Position numbers and translations under genes: made by a program
In this document: positions 36,413 to 48,047 of the stretch, in pieces
Layout: each line of letters starts with the position of its first letter
Numbering within the stretch: position 1 is the stretch's first letter
NCBI GenBank assembly: GCA_963969395.1
Contig: OZ017801.1
Location: 12,715,611-12,779,610, forward strand
DNA: 64,000 nt
Source of the DNA: Pseudoscleropodium purum
Lineage: Eukaryota; Streptophyta; Bryopsida; Hypnales; Brachytheciaceae
Direction of reading: 5' to 3'
The notes under the pieces: model-generated
What the model saw: the letters and a program-made list of their open reading frames with translations, nothing else
Told to the model about the DNA's origin: nothing
The model's database searches: none

Positions 36413-37192
36413 TCAGGCGAAAGACCAAGGTTGCCCATCTCGATGAATCATCCAACAGTCGCCAGTACCCTCGAAATCGTCGGACAATAGAGGCAATGAC
36501 CGAAACAACTGCTCCACGGAATCGGAGATTTGACGTTGGAGAGGCTCCAAGAGAGCATCTTGGTTGTCAAGGGCACCCAGTTCCTCAAAATCGTTGAAGA
36601 CCCAATTCTCCATACTGCTGGACCAAGAGCATTCGGGCTCCGACACATCGCAATTGGCAATGCCATCGTAATTAGCGTCACCATCACGGTAAAATTCGCG
36701 ATCAGTGGGGACTTCCGGAACAGCCTCGCGAGATTCTTCGCGGGGAGGGTTTGGGAGCTCGGGCGTGGCAGTCATGGCCAGCGGCGCCGCGGCGGGGACC
36801 GACGCTGTGGCCGCGGCGAGCGCCACTGCTTGGATTTCCTTGGGCGAGGAGTTGCTTTGCGGAATGACGAACGAAGGAATGGAGTCCGGGAAGTTCACTT
36901 CGGGAGCGGAGGCGCCCTTCAAGCACACCACGGCGGCGTCGTAGGCGCGCGCGGCCATTTCCGCCGTGGCGAAGGAGCCCAGCCAGATGCGTGTCTTGGT
37001 GACGGGGTCTCGAACTTCCGTCACCCACTTCCCCCAAACCCGCATTCGCACGCCGTTGTAAGACACAGTATTCGACTGCGAAGGCAGTCCGCACGCCAAT
37101 TTTCGCTTCATGGTTGAGGATGAGTGTTTGAGGTCCAGATAGCGTCCTCCTCGTCGCACCTTCAACGGAGTTGATCTCTTCTTGTCCACCAT
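36413..37192 (-). CDS. AP2/ERF transcription factor, DREB type (ERF3)
   Basis: This is a 259-residue intronless protein with its ATG at 37192. Residues 1-44 (MVDKKRSTPLKVRRGG...) and the C-terminal third differ clearly from ERF1/ERF2. The AP2 domain (45-102) and the following 80 residues are identical or nearly so, including at silent sites. The tail ends QPWSFA instead of QLWSFA. An acidic segment with ENWVFNDFEEL is kept. It is tail-to-tail with ERF2 and has its own copy of the shared promoter. It is intact and probably expressed as a nuclear DNA-binding regulator. The patchwork of divergence suggests that part of the gene was overwritten by a paralogue. Confidence 0.95.
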   Translation of the reverse strand: MVDKKRSTPLKVRRGGRYLDLKHSSSTMKRKLACGLPSQSNTVSYNGVRMRVWGKWVTEVRDPVTKTRIWLGSFATAEMAARAYDAAVVCLKGASAPEVNFPDSIPSFVIPQSNSSPKEIQAVALAAATASVPAAAPLAMTATPELPNPPREESREAVPEVPTDREFYRDGDANYDGIANCDVSEPECSWSSSMENWVFNDFEELGALDNQDALLEPLQRQISDSVEQLFRSLPLLSDDFEGTGDCWMIHRDGQPWSFA

Positions 37193-37299
37193 GGCTGAAG
37201 CAACGGAGAACTTTCCTTGCAAATCGAAACCCCAACAGACCCCAGACGCACTTGAACAAGAATTCCAAACTCAATAGCTCAATGCAGAGCCTTGATGGA

Positions 37300-37385
37300 G
37301 ATGCTGACTTGTTCAAATTGCGAACTTGTTCAGATTACGGGACTTATTCGGATTGCGGGCTTGTTCAGATTGCGAAATGGTTATC
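37300..37385 (-). repeat. 5' UTR repeat of ERF3, expanded
   Basis: Four clear units and one decayed unit of the motif GACTTGTTCAGATTGC (plus-strand reading) lie between the TATA box and the ATG. ERF1 and ERF2 have two each. Confidence 0.7.
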
Positions 37386-37440
37386 ATTCAGATTGAGAAC
37401 TCAAGTGCAATGGCAAGGAATGGGTTTCTGCGGGGTTTGT

Positions 37441-37448
37441 ATATAAAG
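37441..37448 (-). promoter_or_regulatory. TATA box of ERF3
   Basis: CTTTATAT is read on the minus strand about 250 bases upstream of the ATG. The context CAAACCCCGCAGAAACCC is shared with the orphan promoter. The distance is longer than in ERF1/ERF2 because of the expanded 5' UTR repeat. Confidence 0.7.
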
Positions 37449-37579
37449 GGGAGAGAGGAATTCGCAAGGAAATCTCCGGGCGGACGAGTGAACGTGCGCC
37501 GTTGTCTATTTCCGGACATTCTGCGGGACCCGCCCTCGCCATAGCCAGAACTGAACGCGCCAGAGATTGCGCACATGTT

Positions 37580-38900
37580 TCTTAAGCTCGTGGGCTCCGA
37601 GTGAGAGCGCCATGTCAGACGCTGCGACCCCTTGTGGCCCGCCACGTCACGGGTTTCGTTGGTTGTTGCGAAAATGCGGGGTCGAGTGGCCGCATCTCGC
37701 CTGGATCTGCTCAGGGAGCAATTCCCGAAGGCCAAAGAGGCATAATTTCGTTATCCTGGAGCTCAAGGATGCCTCGCAGCGAACTTCGGAGACAAAACGC
37801 GCCTCCAACTTCTTTCGGTTTGTCTTTTGTTTGGTTGCTTGTTCGTTTTCGGCACAAAGGAATTGAAAGCGGCCTTCGCTTTTGTTTTGCTCTGAAAGTG
37901 GAGTTGATACTCAGCGTTGAATTGTTGTTTTCTGGTTTGTTCCGATACACGCTCCCTGAATTGCAGGTGGGTCATGAGAACCATTATGAAGCACTAATCC
38001 ATGTTTTAAACACCTGTCCATCACTTATAGTAACCACTTTCCTCCCAAAGACTACCTGAAACTAGCTAATACTCTCCATTTATCCAAAGTTTTGGTACAT
38101 TGCATGCTTCCAAAGATGTTTTTGGTGATTTAATCCGCATTTCAGTGATAGTCAATTCGAGGAGACTTCCATGCACCTAGAATTGGCCATGGATTGCATA
38201 CAAGACAAGGAATGAAATTAAAAATTAACATTTAAGCTAGTGTGCAATAGTTGCAAGAGAGAATCAAAATTGTTGGCCAACATAATTTTCAAGAGAGGCT
38301 TGTGGAAAGCGGAAGAGGCAAGATTCCAACTTTTAGAATATTAATTCTAACAATAAACTTAAAAAATTTGGGTTGCTTTTAGTTCAATAACATAGCAAAG
38401 TTGTTCTTGAAAATGTAATTTGTCCTAACTCATGTAGAAGTGAAAGCATCGTAGAACTCAAGGAAGGCAATTCCAACTCTTAGATTACTTAGAAATGAAT
38501 TTTTTGATTCTAAAACATAGAAGTTAGTTCTTGATTGTACCAAAATAATGTAAAGTTTTTCTCTCTCTATACATACACACACTACTGGTCGTTCAATCAT
38601 TGCAACATTTGCACAACAAACCCTATACATGAGAAATATAATGTTTTCTTTTGTTTTATTGAACTAAATTTTAAACTCAAGAGTGTTTGCAAATTTTGGA
38701 TGAAAATGTGTGAGGATGAATATGTTATCCTTTAAAAGATGAAATCATGAATTATTTTGTAATATTATGTTCTTCATTATATATATAAATCATTTTCACC
38801 ACTTTTGAGATTGAAGGTTGAGTCTTAATTTCCAAAATTATAAAAATATGTAAAAAAAGGTATAGATTTTATCCTTATATATGAAATTAACCCCACTTGT
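37580..38900. repeat. ERF3 upstream block, direct copy of 9.95-12.0 kb
   Basis: Positions 37580-38000 match the conserved ERF upstream region. Positions 38000-38700 match 11185-11870 in a diverged form (ACTAGCTAATACTCTCC, TAGAATTGGCCATG and GAGAGGCTTGTGGAAAGCGG blocks). The two MITEs found at 10375-11181 are missing here, which gives the empty site. Confidence 0.8.
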
Positions 38901-40079
38901 TTGTGTTTGGGATGACTTTTGGGTAGTCTTGAAATACATGAAGGTATTCAAGCTTGAATTTGAGAGGTAGGATACAAATTTGTACTCATATACGTAATAG
39001 TTGGTGGGACATAAAAGTATTGAAAAACAATAGATGTATTGATTGAAAGTGAGTACTTGTATCTATTTTTCACCTCCTTCATTATTAGATTTTTAATTGA
39101 ATGTGCCCTTGGAAAGTGCTTCATTTGTCTAAGTGGAAACATCAAACGTTTGATTCATTCCATTGGGACAAGTAATATGAAAGTTATTAGAATAGGCTTA
39201 GAATACCTAGAGAAAAAAATTCATTTTTTTAGTGACTTCAACAACTCATTTTTTCTGATCAATTTGTTAAAAGTTTTTTTAAATGTCTTTTAGACATCAT
39301 CTTACCTGTCTAGTGCAAGTTCCTACAACTAGATGGGAAAAATAAACAAATGTTTAAAATTTTTGTTCTTTGCATTGAAAATAGCAATATCAAGTGTATT
39401 TTTTTACATAATTATGGCCTTGGGACTATATAGATTTGGGAAATATTATTCCTTTAATGATTGAAAAGCCCAAATTTAGTCTCATGTTTTTTTTAATAAT
39501 CTTTAACAATTTATTTGAGAATTTTTATTTATTTCAATAATTTTATATTTAAACCAATGCATACAATGTTCTTCATTTAAGTTAATGGTATAATAAAGTT
39601 TTCCATTTTGATTATATTTTTTAAAGTATGATCAATCGAAGTCTACAACTTAAAATCATGAATTTTTAGTACGTAAAGGATTATAGTGAATTGCAGTAAG
39701 GTAGAAGTACCTATTTTGGATAATTTAAGCATTTTAGATTGGATGATGCGGAAAAGTCAATATGTGAAAAAATAAGGTTGTAGAAGAATGCCAAAAAAAC
39801 CAAAAAAATTCTCCAAAAATGAATGTTTTGTTGAATATACAAGGCCATTTTGCACCCGGATTCTCTCTAGTTTCATAGACTCACCTGTTGTGGTTAGCTT
39901 TGGCACGTTTCCCTAGGCCAAGAGGAAAAGAGAGATGAGTGGACAAGAAGGTACAAACCAAGAATCTTTTTCAATGACCGTTGCATCCAGTCGTTGTCTA
40001 CAATAGGTTAGCCTACGAAACAATTACATGAGACCTGTCCAAAATAGGTACTTGTACCTTATTCGTGGCTGAGTCAACG
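38901..40079. other. AT-rich intergenic, no gene recognised
   Basis: The alignment to the 12-13 kb part of the upstream block is lost here, and no ORF has a domain. Confidence 0.4.
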
Positions 40080-40525
40080 ATTTCACATCCATCTGTCGTT
40101 TGAATTGAAGTGAAGCCACATGGTCATGCTTCCCCTGTTGCCTCAGCCGCCATGTACTTGAACACAGGATTCGCGCAAAACGTTCCAATAAATAATTTGG
40201 CATAAGTTATGGAATCATCTTTTGCTGCTTGCTGGGCTTCACCTGCTTCTTCTGCTGCTGCTGCAGAAACTATCTTAACTTTGAGAATATCAGTTCCATT
40301 GACCGACTGGCAGACGTGTGCAAATGAAAAGGTGTTTGCAACTCAACCAATGGACTCGCTCATGATGGACAAAAACTACGACTAATTTATGATTCCACAC
40401 GGAGACAAAAACTGCGGATAAGGTAAGGTAGTAGGCATGGACTGGAGGTTGTGCTGGAAGTATGCGGCAAACCTATGCATACCTTGTATTGATTCATGAT
40501 GTCACGAATGACTTCACTTCAAAAG
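40080..40525 (+). repeat. Diverged copy of the 13.05-13.64 kb module
   Basis: Blocks such as GACTGGCAGACGTGTG, AACCTATGCATACCTT and ATTGATTCATGATGTCA match 13330-13610 in the same orientation. It has several deletions and its own (CTG)n-rich run near 40245-40265. Confidence 0.7.
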
Positions 40526-40649
40526 TTCTAGTCGGCACCTATGTTACTTGAAGATGATGCATGGTAGAAATAGTCGTAGTCAAGTAGTCGACCACTTAAA
40601 AGAAACTATGTATAAATGTGTTTCTAATAAAATTTTGCTGAAAATTTCT

Positions 40650-40879
40650 TTAACCCTTAAATGTCGAAGAGTGACCCTCAAAACCATCGTTTTCCATTAC
40701 CACGTGAATCACTAGCTTCCAAAATTGCAAAAGTAGTCATTGCAAGTTAAACTACTATAAAAAAATCTTCTCTTTCAAAAACAAATTTTGAGGATGAATA
40801 GTTGCACTTTTGTCCTATACAATTTGATTCCCTATCATCCATCAGACACAAAACATTTGCCTTGGCGTTCAAGGGTTAA
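40650..40879. mobile_element. Short TTAA-type element (230 bp)
   Basis: TTAA at 40650-40653, then CCCTTAAATGTCGAAG. The right end reads CTTGGCGTTCAAGGG, then TTAA at 40876-40879. The terminal inverted repeats are imperfect over 16 bases. It is the smallest member seen. Confidence 0.7.
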
Positions 40880-41248
40880 AGGTCATTACTAATAATTTTA
40901 TGTCTAAGACTATGTTTAAAATTCATTTAAAACATCCCTTTCTCTTGTAGTGAGTCTTCCATTCACTTTTTTGAAAGTGTTGTAGATCTCCAAAATTATC
41001 TTGATTGTTTAAAGGAGAGGGTTGTTTTATATAAAAAAACTTGCTCCATGACTTGACCAAATTATCTAGTACATCTCTATTATTAATACAAATTGAATCA
41101 CAATTTCTTATATCACGTTTTGATTCACATCATTTTTCAGTGGTATATTCTTGCTAAATCCTAATGGCATTCATATTCACATCACACCTTGCAATTTGAT
41201 AAAAACTTTTTAATGTTGTTGTATTGCAATAGAGTCTAGTCAAATAGT

Positions 41249-41252
<4 letters not shown>

Positions 41253-41310
<58 letters not shown>
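41253..41310. repeat. (TA)29 microsatellite
   Basis: Uninterrupted TA dinucleotides over 58 bases. Confidence 0.95.
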
Positions 41311-41312
<2 letters not shown>

Positions 41313-41449
41313 TATGTCACATACTTGTGCTTGAATTCAATAATGTCATCAAATGCAATAGTATTAAAACATAAAAATATAGATGAATTAGAGTGGACTT
41401 CTATGCACAAAAAATAGTCAAACTTCGTAGAAAAGACAAGAAATTCTAT

Positions 41450-42130
41450 AATTCTGTATAGAAGTTTATGATATTTGCAAAAAGAGATTTGGAATTGCTG
41501 GCTAATAGTATTTGATCATGAGCCTTGTGAAAAGTGGAGGAAGCTATATTTTGACTTCCTAAAAATATTTTTAAAACATTTGGCTTGAACTTTTTGGGAT
41601 GCTTTTAGTTTGATAGAATGGCAAAGTTTTTTCAAAGAAATTACTTTTCCCTACTCATATAAAAAGGAAAGCATCACAAAACTTGGCAAAGGCAATTTGA
41701 AAATCTTAAAAATTCCTTTTAGATTCCATTACAACATGGAAGTTTATTCTTGTTGCCATATCTAGCTATCATAGTTGGCATTTCATGCAAAATATGTAAA
41801 GTTAAGAAATCAAATTTGGCAAATGCTAAAATAGGAATACTTCCTAAAATTATGTGTTTTCAATGTATAAAAAAATTGAAATTTTTTTTCTAAAGTTTTG
41901 GCATCTACTTTTTAAATTATTTTTTTTCAATCTAAATAGCTAAATATAGTATTCAAACATAAATAGCTTAAAACTGCACTTTTATTATTTACACACAAGA
42001 ACATTTGCATCAGCACTCACCAAAGGTCTAACTTGCACCAAATTTGGATGACAAGTGTTCTAATTCCATCAAAAGATTGGTATGGCACTCAATCCTAGCA
42101 AGTCAAGTAATGGCCCTTAAAATCAATGTT
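41450..42130 (+). repeat. Further degraded copy of the ERF upstream block
   Basis: It resembles 11430-11960 in the same order. The shared blocks are GCCTTGTGAAAAGTGGA, TTTGGGATGCTTTTAGTT, AAGGAAAGCATCACAAAACT and GGCAAAGGCAATT. It has no ERF gene of its own next to it and may be the remains of another duplicated unit. Confidence 0.5.
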
Positions 42131-42363
42131 CATCCTAAATTTAGTTAGTTTTATCCTATATTTCAATTAAAAATTGATCAATTGACTATTTATGGGACAC
42201 ATTTGATGAGCATGGATTGGGGACAAGAATTTTGAGGCCTCAACTTTAGTGAGTTGGATGGTGTGGCCACATGGATTCGAATTTTTCTCTTATTCTTTCA
42301 TTCTCACAATATTTTTTGGCTTTTAATCAAAGGTTGCATTGTAATAGACAAAGTGTGCTCTAA

Positions 42364-42824
42364 GAGCACCCACACCTATACGAATACTCCAGAAAAATTG
42401 CATCCAATTTATGACATAGAGAACTCGCACTAGAATTGTTTTTGAGGTCAATAGCAAGTCACCCACCCTTGTCCACCTTCCCACCCTCCCTTGTTTCTAC
42501 AATGCACAATCAAGTAATCCATAGGCCATTTTTTTACCTTAGAATAATTTTTCGGCCTTAGAATTGTCCACCCTTGTGCACCAAGTGCATGCAAGTATTA
42601 GTTCAATAATCCAAGCATTTTAGTGACTACCTTTGGTTGGGGGCCACGTCCTTTTAAGGGCTCAAGTGGTTGCGTGGGTCTTTAGTTGTTATGGATCTTA
42701 GATTGTTTTTAATTATAGAGCCCACCTAAGCTCAAACTCTACCTGTTGCATAGGCGTGGTTGGAAGACTTTTCTCCCAAGAGAATCATTATGACCACCTA
42801 TTTGGAGCATGAGTGTAGATGTTC
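42364..42824. mobile_element. Harbinger-like MITE
   Basis: Starts GAGCACCCACACC after TAA at 42361-42363. Ends GTAGATGTTC before TAT at 42825-42827. The terminal repeat is related to the GAGCATC family, and the target duplication has one mismatch. Confidence 0.5.
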
Positions 42825-42832
42825 TATAGTAA

Positions 42833-43200
42833 GAGCATCCCCACCCGTCTTGTAAAATGGATGACTTGTTGGAAGTGGCTTGCAAAAGTACCCCACCCAT
42901 TTTGCAAAACATATTAACTTGTTAGAAGGCTAGCCCCAAAACCTCCAAAGGCTTGTAAAATCAATTGTTTTTTAGGCTAGAATGAGACTTGCATACTGGC
43001 TTGCAAACTACATATGACAAATAATGATGCATTTTCCCAACAAGCACGGACTTAGTAAGGTGAAAGTATTTAACAAATACAACCTTTGAGTTCTTATCAT
43101 CATGGTGGTGGTAATGTAAACGAATTAGGCATAGACTAACTTCTTGTTAATATAATTTAAGAAACTCCTTCAATCATATTTTATTTGAAAGGTGATTGTT
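42833..43200. mobile_element. GAGCATC-family MITE, right end not found
   Basis: Begins GAGCATCCCCACCCG after TAA at 42830-42832. The interior shares GATGACTTG, GCTTGCAAAAG and ACTGGCTTGCAAA segments with 10773-11181 and 45409-45887. The right boundary is approximate. Confidence 0.45.
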
Positions 43201-43348
43201 CAAAGGTATCATAACCCTAACTCACTTCATAGTGAGTAGTTGATTGTCAATGTCTAATTTATTAGTAAATATGTTGATTGTCAATTTTGAATTTAATTTA
43301 TTGGTTTTCCATACAAAGCACATACATGTGTTGTTAGTAGTAAATTAT

Positions 43349-44793
43349 TTAACCCCTAACTGCTTAGGCAACCATATATGGTTGATTTGAAACTTCATCC
43401 TCATTTTGGTGCGGGCAGTTAAATTGCTTTGACCACTTAAAAGAATTCAAGCAATTTTGAAGGTTAACTATTGAAATTTTTCATTTTTCACTGAAAAAGG
43501 TACATATTTGATTGTTGAGAGGTCTCCAAAGCCAACATATATAGGAGGAGGCTCAAAAATAGTGCACACATTAAGAACCGTCTGTAAAAAAGGGTCCAAA
43601 AGAGTGTACATAGTAAGTGAAATGAAATAAATTGTCTTTATTGAAATGTTACAGTCATTTATGCTTGCTTTAAGGACTCGAATTGTTTGAAAGAATTGAG
43701 TAGAAAGTGTGGTTTTTCAGAAAACATGAGTTGCTAATAGTGAGATGTAGAATTGTCATGCACTTATTGGAGCAGTTATTCATTCATGTTCTGACAATAA
43801 TGTTGAAGGCTTTTAATGTATATGTCTGAATTAAAGAGTAGCAATGAACACATTTTGAATTGTTGTGCACTTTCTAAGCATCATTTTAATCAAAATGAGG
43901 AATTATGTGCTCATTTTAACACAAGTCTTCATTCATTACTAATGTAGTCTATGAGCTTTTTTAACGACCTACACAACTTGTACTTTCAAAATTCACTGAC
44001 AATTCATTTAGACTTTGAAATTATTGCAAATTATAGGAGAACACTATCTAGCATTCTTCTTCTAACAAAAAATAGAAGAAAAAAAATTTTGAGTGATGAA
44101 TCAAGTCCAAACAGGGCTGATTTTGCTTACGTGGTCAGTTTTTGAGCCTTCTGCCTTATATTCATTAGTGGAAGAGTAAAGCTTCCTAATTTTACTTCAT
44201 TTCCCAATTTTGAGCAAAGTTTGCCAATTTCTCTTGATTTGAGATCTAAAAACTTATACTTATCCATTTGCTTTGAAAATGGTCCCAATAGAAAGAGTAA
44301 AGTGTTTCATGATTTTCACCATTGACAATTGAAGCATGCAACTATTGATTTGGAATTATTTGCAAATTATTCTTACACAAAAAATTTGCATCTCATCAAT
44401 TGCAAGGTGGATTGAGTAATGAATTTAACAAAGGCTTTTTATGTGAAATTAAGTTTTTAGAAAATGCATTTTTAGTGTGCTAACACAATTTGTAGTTCAT
44501 GTTACCTCCAATTAATTCCCCCCAAAAAATTATGTGCAAATCTTTGAAACATTGTGGGGAGGGACAATATACTAAAAATATAAAATTTGCATTTTTCATG
44601 TTATAATCTCACAACTCTTATGCAATTTTGCACTCAAAATTGGTAAGCATTCTAATAAACTATCTCTTTAAATGTGCATCTATACAATTAGATTTTGAAA
44701 AAAAAAATTTTACTTCATTGAAGATAACTATAAGCCTTTGTTCTTTTTCAAAGTCAAAACAAACTTGAAAAGGTTTGGGCATTTAGGGATTAA
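43349..44793. mobile_element. TTAA-type element, longest copy (1.4 kb)
   Basis: TTAA at 43349-43352, then CCCCTAACTGCTTAGGC; right end GGTTTGGGCATTTAGGGA then TTAA at 44790-44793. It shares interior sequence with 16617-17627 (same orientation) and 34872-35462 (inverted). The longest frame, 43951-44145, has no recognised domain. It is probably non-autonomous. Confidence 0.75.
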
Positions 44794-45408
44794 GCTTATT
44801 CTGTAAAGCAATTTTTTGGAGTTTTGGAAAAGTTAAGCATAAACTAAGGTGGAGGCACCAATAAACAATCATTTAAGCAAATTTGGGAGCATATTTTGTG
44901 TAGTATGAGTTGATGGATATTTTTCCCATATAGGAAGATAGAAAATATGGGGATTCCTAAATTTTCAAATTTATAATCTGAAAATTGAAATTATAGAGTA
45001 TTTTGGGAGGCAAAAGAACTCTTGACCCATAAGCAATGTCTAAAGTCTTCTAATTCCAATCATTCAAGACATTACTTTCTTGCTCAATACTTCAAGCAAT
45101 GTGTTACAACCTTATTAGTCCCAACTTTAAAAAGGACAAAAGAACCAAATTTCAAGCTTGAAATCTAGCCTAAGGTTAAATATAGTACACTCTCTAGGTT
45201 GGATATTAGGTGTGGTTGGTTATTGGTGCCTCAACCTTATATGAAGGATTTTACACTAATACACTTTCAAAGGTAACTTTGACTTAGTTGGAAAGAAGTT
45301 AAGGGAATTTTGTTGGGAAGAAGTTACAAGAATTTAGTTGTTAGAAAAATTACCAAAAATCACCTTCTTTGTGGTTGCTTGACAAATCGTGGGTAGGTCG
45401 TAGCATTA

Positions 45409-45887
45409 GAGCATCTCCACCCGTTTGGCATTTCAAATGACTTGTAGAATTGGGCTTGCAAACGTGCCCCATCTGTTTGACAAAATTGATGACTTTGTTC
45501 ACTAGGTGACTTGGAAAATGGGAGATAGCTAGCAAAAGAAGATGTGTTTGCAAGCAAGGAGGCAACTTGCAAATAGCTTGCATAATAACATAAGACATAA
45601 TAATTTTCACTTTTCACGGTATGAGAGAGTTACTAAGTTGAAATTTTTTTCACTTGTTGTGGCAGTTCTCCTGGTTGAAGTTGATTCAAAGTTATTTCTT
45701 GCGATTTGATTCCGTTTCAAAGCCTCCAATTCCAATACTTTTTTCAGTTTTTACTTCCAAATTCATTACTGCGAGGTTATGGGTGGGGTGTAGTATTACC
45801 ACCCAGCTTGCAAATTGCAAAGTGGATGACCCTGCATTTTGCAAACTAAAAAACCACTGCATTCTAGCAAGTCCGGTGGTGATGCTC
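45409..45887. mobile_element. GAGCATC-family MITE with both ends
   Basis: Starts GAGCATCTCCACCCG and ends CCGGTGGTGATGCTC. The flanks are TTA at 45406-45408 and TAA at 45888-45890, which fits a TWA-type target with one change. Interior as in 10773-11181. Confidence 0.65.
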
Positions 45888-46157
45888 TAATAAGGCCATT
45901 CAGGGGTCGAGGATGGCCCTCTCCTCCCCTTGGATGCTCCCCCAGTGCGTCCTCCTAAGTAACTTAATACCGGTAACGTTGGGTTGGACATGGTTTGTGT
46001 TCACACTGGCGAAGAACAACATGTGCGCATATTAAGTCGAGCTTTATGCTCCTCCTACTTTCCCATCCCCTTCGTCACTCCGCGCACGTCTGGCCCCACG
46101 GCCTGCGAATCGCTCGCACACGGATTGTTCCCCTCGGGCCATGGAATCTGTCGCTCC

Positions 46158-46165
46158 TTTATAAG
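46158..46165 (+). promoter_or_regulatory. TATA box of ERF4
   Basis: TTTATAAG lies 195 bases upstream of the ERF4 ATG. The surrounding promoter and 5' UTR show no similarity to those of ERF1-ERF3. Confidence 0.65.
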
Positions 46166-46352
46166 CTACTCCTCACTTCACCAGTCCAAGCCATGGAGCC
46201 CCGTCGCACTCGGAACTCTCCATTGCGCGATTGCACGCCAAATTGTACAAAATTGCACCAGATTGTACTCCCCGAGCACAAAAATTGTGCATCTGTGGGC
46301 GAGCTTGTGGTGTTGGGGTTAGGATTGGGAAGGCACCCTCCCCGAGGTCGCC

Positions 46353-47135
46353 ATGGTGGAAAAGAGAAAATCCGCGCCGCTCCAAGTGCAACGAGGGGGG
46401 CGCTATCTGAACCTCAAGCACTCGTCCTCGATCGCCAAGCGAAGATCGTCGTGCGGGCTGCCTTCGCCGTCGAATGCTGTGTCTTACAAAGGCGTGCGAA
46501 TGCGGGTTTGGGGGAAGTGGGTGACGGAAGTTCGAGACCCCGTCACCAAGACACGCATCTGGCTGGGCTCCTTCGCCACGGCGGAAATGGCCGCGCGCGC
46601 CTACGACGCCGCCGTGGTGTGCTTGAAGGGCGCCTCCGCTCCGGAAGTGAACTTCCCGGACTCCATTCCTTCGTTCGTCATTCCGCAAAGCAACTCCTCG
46701 CCCAAGGAAATCCAAGCAGTGGCGCATGCCGCGGCCACGGCGTCGGTCCCGGTGGCTGCTCCGCTGGCCATGGCTGCCACACCCGAGCTCCCAATTCCTC
46801 GCGAGGAATCTCACGAGGCTGTTCCGGAAGTCCCCACTGATCGCGAATTTTACCGTGATGGTGGCAACTCTAATTATGAGAATGGTGATGGCACTTGCAA
46901 TTGCGCTGTATCGGAGCCCGAATGCTCTTGGTCCAGCAATGTGGAGAAATGGATCACCGACGAGTTGGATTTCGACGACTTGGAAGCTGCTATGGTGGCA
47001 GGGGATCCTCTGAGTGAACTCTCGGAGTTCGTGGAGTCACCGTTTTTCCCATGGTTCATGACATCGAATGATTTCGAAGATGCCGAAGATGGCACCATGA
47101 CGCATAATGATATGCAGCTTTGGTCTTTTGCCTGA
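46353..47135 (+). CDS. AP2/ERF transcription factor, DREB type (ERF4)
   Basis: This is a 260-residue intronless protein starting at the ATG at 46353 ([10 protein letters not shown]). Residues 1-145 including the AP2 domain are nearly identical to ERF2. Over about 225 bases of AP2 coding DNA (46491 onward) I see a single silent change. From about residue 150 the protein diverges: [24 protein letters not shown], and an extra segment with [11 protein letters not shown]. It keeps the common LWSFA end. The promoter is unrelated to the other three genes, so it may be expressed differently. Same expected role as a nuclear DNA-binding activator. It is the most distinct gene of the cluster outside the shared tract. 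Confidence 0.95.
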   Translation: MVEKRKSAPLQVQRGGRYLNLKHSSSIAKRRSSCGLPSPSNAVSYKGVRMRVWGKWVTEVRDPVTKTRIWLGSFATAEMAARAYDAAVVCLKGASAPEVNFPDSIPSFVIPQSNSSPKEIQAVAHAAATASVPVAAPLAMAATPELPIPREESHEAVPEVPTDREFYRDGGNSNYENGDGTCNCAVSEPECSWSSNVEKWITDELDFDDLEAAMVAGDPLSELSEFVESPFFPWFMTSNDFEDAEDGTMTHNDMQLWSFA

Positions 47136-48047
47136 TGCAAGCCAACTGGTGCGCGTGAAATCTATTCCAATGCATTCCTCAACTGCATCGTGTTCATTCT
47201 CCGAGCCAAGCCTCAAACGGTAGTGGAAGGCCACGATTGTACAAAAGACGGCAACTCATTGAGGCTCCCCCATTGAGGATCCTCAACTTGATTCGTTCGA
47301 GAAACAGAGTTTTGGAGCCCATTGCTCCCTGAGTAGAGAACGAGTTTCTTTAGATTGACAGGGACGGTTTCCAAAGGAGGTCCCTCACAGTGCCCGTGTG
47401 TATTTATGACAATCTTCTGTGGTTCAAGCTGATGTCTAGACTAGTGTACACAATCAAGAACCAGATGATGTCCATTTTTCCTGGAAATTTTGATTTGAAA
47501 ATACCTATTTGAGTCGATTTGAAATGCCTACCGCTTGATGTATCGGAGTTCTTGTATCTGCTGCTCTAGATCTCGGCTTCTGGATCATTGAGTTATCGAT
47601 GAGGAGAAGGGATCATAAGCTTGAAGAAAGTCATCTCTGATTCCCAGGTCCATTCCCTCTTCAGCATGTCTTTCTCAATTGGGATGGATTCCCAGATGGG
47701 TTATCGTCAATTTTCTTTGCTGCAAATACCTTGGACTTGCACCTATAGAATCTGCATGTGGAATGTCAACATTGACTCCCCCTCCATGTTGTAACCCCTC
47801 CTTGTTCTGAACAGTAATGTAAAAGACCCTGCTGTGGCCACGTTTCTGTTGTAGTCATCTAATTTACTGTATTCTTTCCCAATTATTCAAGAGTCAGAAC
47901 TCATGAATTGATGGGGATGCAGTTTGGTGTAAAATTGTTACTCTTGCATAAATGATATTTTAGGTCACAGTTGTGAGAAAATGGAACAAGTTAAAGTTTT
48001 GAGTGACAGTATTGGAATGACAAGAGCATTAGGATCCTCACATATTG
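47136..48047. other. ERF4 3' flank and intergenic
   Basis: Does not share the 3' arm found after ERF1-ERF3. No further gene is seen. Confidence 0.45.
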
